This document shows positions 6,955 to 9,444 of a DNA stretch of 9,444 nt, piece after piece. The stretch lies in assembly GCA_937960785.1 (NCBI GenBank), contig CALGOZ010000147.1, positions 1 through 9,444 of the forward strand, written 5' to 3'. The translations under genes and the position numbers were made by a program. The notes beneath the pieces were generated by a model. The model saw nothing but the letters and a program-made list of their open reading frames with translations, had not been told where the DNA came from and made no database searches. The DNA is from an uncultured Pseudogracilibacillus sp. Lineage in GTDB: Bacteria > Bacillota > Bacilli > Bacillales > Amphibacillaceae. Within the stretch, counting starts at the first letter, position 1, and each line of letters opens with the position of its first letter.

Positions 6955-7782
6955 ATGACAGGCCTGATGATTCAAGGAACTGCCTCAGATGTAGGAAAAA
7001 GTTTAATTCAAACTGTTCTATGTCGCCTTCTTGCGAGGGACGGCTATAAAGTGGCTCCTTTTAAATCCCAAAATATGACTCGTAGACTCTATTCATTACC
7101 GAATGGAAAAGTGATTTCCCTTTCCCAAGCTCATCAGGCAAGGGCGGCAAAGGTAGAGCCGGAGGAATGGATGAATCCAATTGTGTTAAAGCCAGAGCTA
7201 TCCTCCCACTCCTCCATTTATTTATTAGGGGAGTACTGGGACCAGATGAGCGGGTCTAGTTATCGGGAGCACTTTTATGAAAAAGGGTTGCAAGCTATTC
7301 GCCAGTCCTTAACCCGACTCCAGGAGCAATATGAAGTACTCGTCTTAGAGGGGGCGGGTAGCCCGGTAGAAATAAACTTAAAGGATCGTGAGCTAGTGAA
7401 TATGAAAATCGCCCAGTTAGCTGACGTGCCTGTTATCTTAGTGGCAGATATCGACCGGGGTGGAGTGTTTGCTAGCCTTATGGGAACTCTCGCCCTCTTA
7501 AGTAAGAAGGAGAGGGAGCGAGTTCAAGGAATTATTATTAATAAATTCCGTGGTGAACGTTCCTTGTTCGCTACCGGGGAGCAGTGGATTGAAGAAAATC
7601 TAGGACTTCCGGTTTTAGGGGTGATTCCTTATCTCGAGGAGCAAACAATTTTGGATAAGGGAATAGAAGAAGGAAAAAGAGGAAGTGAGCAAGCCGATCC
7701 CTATGATTACTTAGTCGATTGCATTAAAGGCCATTTAGATTATGAACAAGTGAAGAAGATCATTGCCCAATGGAAAAACTAA
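6955..7782 (+). CDS. cbiP: cbiP/cobQ, cobyrate synthase lacking its glutaminase domain (internal deletion)
   Basis: Full-length cobyrate synthase (about 500 residues) amidates the b, d, e and g side chains of adenosylcobyrinate a,c-diamide using ATP and glutamine. This frame has 275 residues. The N-terminal synthetase domain is present: P-loop GTASDVGKS (8-16), PFKSQNM (35-41), MNPIVLKP (73-80), LEGAGSPVEINL (131-142), DIDRGGVFAS (165-174), NKFRGE (196-201) and GVIPYL (222-227). The glutaminase domain with its catalytic Cys and His is absent. Residues about 248-271 (YDYLVDCIKGHLDYEQVKKII) resemble the extreme C-terminal helix of full-length CbiP, so about 220 codons appear removed from inside the gene, in frame, near 7640-7695. 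The usual EIGRAQ block reads VISLSQ, another possible sign of relaxed selection. The start is sound: AGGGAGG at 6941-6947 with 7 bases of spacing. Glutamine-dependent activity should be lost; ammonia-dependent activity cannot be excluded. Confidence 0.85.
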   Translation: MTGLMIQGTASDVGKSLIQTVLCRLLARDGYKVAPFKSQNMTRRLYSLPNGKVISLSQAHQARAAKVEPEEWMNPIVLKPELSSHSSIYLLGEYWDQMSGSSYREHFYEKGLQAIRQSLTRLQEQYEVLVLEGAGSPVEINLKDRELVNMKIAQLADVPVILVADIDRGGVFASLMGTLALLSKKERERVQGIIINKFRGERSLFATGEQWIEENLGLPVLGVIPYLEEQTILDKGIEEGKRGSEQADPYDYLVDCIKGHLDYEQVKKIIAQWKN

Positions 7783-7865
7783 CTGCTCCCTGGGCGTTGT
7801 TTCTCCATCTGTTAACAGTAATCATCATTTAAACAAAAAATGTTATCTTTTTATCGTATAAATAA

Positions 7866-7894
7866 TTGCATGAAGAGAAAAAATTACCTATGAT
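7866..7894 (+). promoter_or_regulatory. Putative sigma-A promoter of the purine permease gene
   Basis: TTGCAT at 7866-7871 and TATGAT at 7889-7894 are separated by 17 bases; the -10 box matches 5 of 6 positions and the -35 box 3 of 6. Transcription would start near 7901, giving a leader of about 68 bases that begins just before the hairpin at 7912-7942. Confidence 0.45.
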
Positions 7895-7911
7895 TATCCT
7901 CGGAACATATA

Positions 7912-7948
7912 TTTGTTGTCTTAGCATCCTTGCGACAGCAAACTTTTT
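7912..7948 (+). terminator. Hairpin plus T-tract in the purine permease leader
   Basis: TTTGTTGTC (7912-7920) pairs with GACAGCAAA (7934-7942), including one G-U pair. An inner GCA/TGC stem closes around TCCT, and five T residues follow at 7944-7948. It could be the end terminator of the B12 operon, since none closer to cbiP was found, or an attenuator in the permease leader; with the promoter proposed at 7866-7894 it would lie inside that leader. Confidence 0.6.
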
Positions 7949-7968
7949 ATAAAGTAAGGAGAAGTAAA

Positions 7969-9252
7969 ATGAATAATTTTTTCAAGTTGCAGCAAGCTGG
8001 TACCAATGTTCGAACTGAAGTACTAGCTGGCTTTACAACTTTTTTAACGATGGCGTACATCGTCGTAGTAAACCCAGCAGTTTTATCTGCAGCGGGGGTA
8101 CCGTTTGAACAAGTATTTATGGCAACAGTCATTACTGCAGTGATCGGTACGCTTATTATGGCGCTTTGGGCAAACTATCCAATCGCGATTGCACCCGGAA
8201 TGGGGATTAATGCATATTTTGTTAGTGTCGTTGCAACCGAAGGCGTAAGTTATCAAGTCGTATTTGGAACTGTTTTTTTAGCCGGGATACTTTTTCTACT
8301 TATTACATTTACTCCCTTTCGTGAATTATTAATTAGTGCAATTCCTGATGCATTGAAATATGGAATTTCAGCAGGAATAGGTTTGTTTATTGCGTTTTTA
8401 GGCTTAAGTAACTCGGGGTTAATCGTATCGAATCCTGATACGTTAGTGATGTTCGGTGATGTGCACAATCCGGTAACATTACTTACAATTGTCGGTTTAT
8501 TTATTACGTTAATTTTACTTGCTCGGAAGATTAAAGGCGCGATTTTTATCGGAATGATTATTATGGCGGTAATCGGTTATTTTACGGGTATGCTAGAAAT
8601 CGGTGGAGTCGTCTCTACCCCACCAGCACCAGTCTTTTTTGACTTGGATATTGGCGGTGTTTTTACACATGGTTTATATGCAGTTGTATTGTCATTTTTA
8701 CTTGTGACGATATTTGATACGACAGGGACAATAATCGGTGTTTCCGAACAGGCAGGCTTTTTGAAAGACGGTAAGTTACCCCGAGCACGTCAAGCATTCA
8801 CGGCGGATGCGGTTGCGACGACGGTTGGGGCAACTTTTGGTACGACACCAGCAACAGCTTATATTGAATCGACATCGGGAGTTAGTGTAGGTGGTCGAAC
8901 CGGGCTTACGAGCCTCGTCGTTGCAGGACTTTTTATTGTAACGTTACTTTTTTCACCGTTAGTTGAGGCAATTTCGAGCTTATCTGCGATTACAGCGCCG
9001 GCCTTAATTATCGTTGGGAGCTTTATGTTAAGTGGCCTTGCAAAAATTAATTGGAAAAAATTCGACGAAGCCTTCCCGACCTTCGCAATTGTGCTAATGA
9101 TGCCTCTTACAGCTAGTATTGCAACGGGAATAGCGGTCGGCTTTATTACGTATCCGTTAATTAAACTTTTCAGCGGAAAAGGAAAAGAAGTACATCCACT
9201 CGTATACATTTTCGGGGTGATTTTTGTTTTACAAATGGTTTTCTTCCCATAA
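7969..9252 (+). CDS. NCS2-family purine permease, AzgA subfamily (PbuG/PbuO-like)
   Basis: A 427-residue integral membrane protein that should import purine bases (hypoxanthine, guanine or adenine) by cation symport. AzgA landmarks are the N-terminal AGFTTFLTMAYIVVVNP (20-36), APGMGINAYF (75-84), IFDTTGT (248-254) with SEQAG (259-263), GTTPATAYIESTSGVSVGGRTGL (291-313) and the C-terminal TAPALIIVGSFM (342-353). Length and a pattern of about 12-14 helices fit the family. The frame extends upstream to a TTG at 7930, but ATG 7969 has AAGGAG (7956-7961) with 7 bases of spacing and begins where the family homology begins, so it is preferred. The exact paralogue (PbuG versus PbuO) cannot be fixed. 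No purine riboswitch precedes it. All six arginines use CGN codons. The gene is functionally separate from the B12 operon. Confidence 0.93.
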   Translation: MNNFFKLQQAGTNVRTEVLAGFTTFLTMAYIVVVNPAVLSAAGVPFEQVFMATVITAVIGTLIMALWANYPIAIAPGMGINAYFVSVVATEGVSYQVVFGTVFLAGILFLLITFTPFRELLISAIPDALKYGISAGIGLFIAFLGLSNSGLIVSNPDTLVMFGDVHNPVTLLTIVGLFITLILLARKIKGAIFIGMIIMAVIGYFTGMLEIGGVVSTPPAPVFFDLDIGGVFTHGLYAVVLSFLLVTIFDTTGTIIGVSEQAGFLKDGKLPRARQAFTADAVATTVGATFGTTPATAYIESTSGVSVGGRTGLTSLVVAGLFIVTLLFSPLVEAISSLSAITAPALIIVGSFMLSGLAKINWKKFDEAFPTFAIVLMMPLTASIATGIAVGFITYPLIKLFSGKGKEVHPLVYIFGVIFVLQMVFFP

Positions 9253-9267
9253 AAATAAGTGCAATTT

Positions 9268-9315
9268 AAAAGATGGATTAAGTTTTACACTTAGTAAACT
9301 TAATTCATCTTTTTT
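9268..9315 (+). terminator. Strong intrinsic terminator after the purine permease gene
   Basis: An 18-bp stem joins 9268-9285 with 9296-9313; one pair is G-U and the loop has 10 bases. The right arm ends in a run of six T residues (9310-9315). Because the left arm starts with AAAA, it could also work for transcripts arriving on the minus strand. Confidence 0.92.
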
Positions 9316-9316
9316 A

Positions 9317-9444
9317 TTTGAAATTTTTATGGATTGTCATTCTAGTATTTGTGAAATTCCTTACAGTTTAAAATTCATGTGTGCAGGAGTTCGCCACGCA
9401 CCTGAAACCGGTCCAAAGTGTGTTTTCGTGTGCGCTGGCTGTTC
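9317..9444. other. Unassigned edge segment with a GC-richer end
   Basis: Bases 9317-9377 are AT-rich and plain. From about 9378 the composition becomes clearly GC-richer. Two self-complementary possibilities are CAGG/CCTG (9384-9387 with 9401-9404) and GCCACGCAC (9393-9401) with GTGCG-C-TGGC near 9431-9440. An ATG at 9378 opens a frame running off the end, but it has no ribosome binding site. Minus-strand frames also remain open to the edge. It may be the start of a structured RNA, a repeat or a gene end; I do not recognise it. Confidence 0.3.

Noticed and set aside
7783..7865. Remnant of the CbiP glutaminase domain downstream of the short cbiP
   Set aside because: No glutaminase motif (GICGGYQ-like or HGL) can be read in any frame. 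The tail-like C-terminus indicates internal loss instead of early truncation.
7840..7912. Purine (guanine/adenine) riboswitch upstream of the permease
   Set aside because: The conserved J2/3 block TTTCTACC, the paired P2/P3 loops and the closing stem are missing. ACCTATG at 7886-7892 is an isolated resemblance, and the best promoter candidate overlaps it.
7897..7917. PurR-box-like CGGAACATAT before the permease
   Set aside because: The core CGAAC is interrupted by an extra G and no properly spaced inverted second box is present.
7930..7968. Upstream TTG start for the purine permease at 7930
   Set aside because: It has no ribosome binding site and lies in the hairpin stem, and the extra 13 residues do not resemble the family N-terminus. 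ATG 7969 has a strong, well-spaced RBS.
8859..9209. Open frame of over 100 codons on the minus strand inside the permease gene
   Set aside because: It lacks an RBS, overlaps a well-conserved transporter, and its composition is what the antisense of a membrane protein gives.
1..9444. CRISPR array, insertion sequence, tRNA, rRNA or prophage element
   Set aside because: I saw no regularly spaced repeats, transposase motifs, terminal inverted repeats, tRNA-like cloverleaf or rRNA core sequence on either strand.

Overview
The window looks like a chromosomal segment of a low-GC Gram-positive bacterium of the Bacillaceae type. The evidence is AT-rich intergenic DNA, strong AAGGAGG-like ribosome binding sites, intrinsic terminators with T-tracts, a Firmicute-style lipoprotein and a Bacillus-type AzgA purine permease. 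No species can be assigned from the sequence alone. The strongly acidic linker in BtuF fits a salt- or alkali-adapted relative, but only weakly.

Layout: (1) 1-804 holds a PAP2-family membrane phosphatase with its own promoter and a terminator. (2) 805-1329 (minus) holds a DJ-1/PfpI-family protein, convergent with the phosphatase. (3) 1330-2005 is a non-coding control region with a good sigma-A promoter, a complete cobalamin riboswitch aptamer and a strong intrinsic terminator, so the leader looks like a transcription-attenuation switch. (4) 2006-7782 is a B12 operon: btuF, btuC, btuD (corrinoid ABC importer), btuR/cobA (corrinoid adenosyltransferase), cbiA (cobyrinate a,c-diamide synthase) and cbiP (cobyrate synthase). 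(5) 7783-9315 holds an AzgA-type NCS2 purine permease with a promoter, a leader hairpin and a strong terminator. (6) 9317-9444 is an unexplained, GC-richer edge segment.

The first four B12 genes look intact: corrinoid binding at the cell surface, import, then adenosylation. The two amidotransferase genes are both damaged, and both in glutamine use. cbiA carries a one-base insertion that breaks the frame after about 36 codons, and its catalytic cysteine (AECGG motif) reads AEGGG. cbiP is only 275 codons: it keeps the ATP-binding synthetase domain and what looks like the family's extreme C-terminal tail, but the whole glutaminase domain between them is missing, in frame. A terminator hairpin also sits between cbiA and cbiP. 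No cbiB, cobD, cobU or cobS follows.

The simplest reading is a locus being reduced from corrinoid synthesis or remodelling to plain uptake plus adenosylation. A less likely but testable alternative is that the remaining synthetase domains work with free ammonia.
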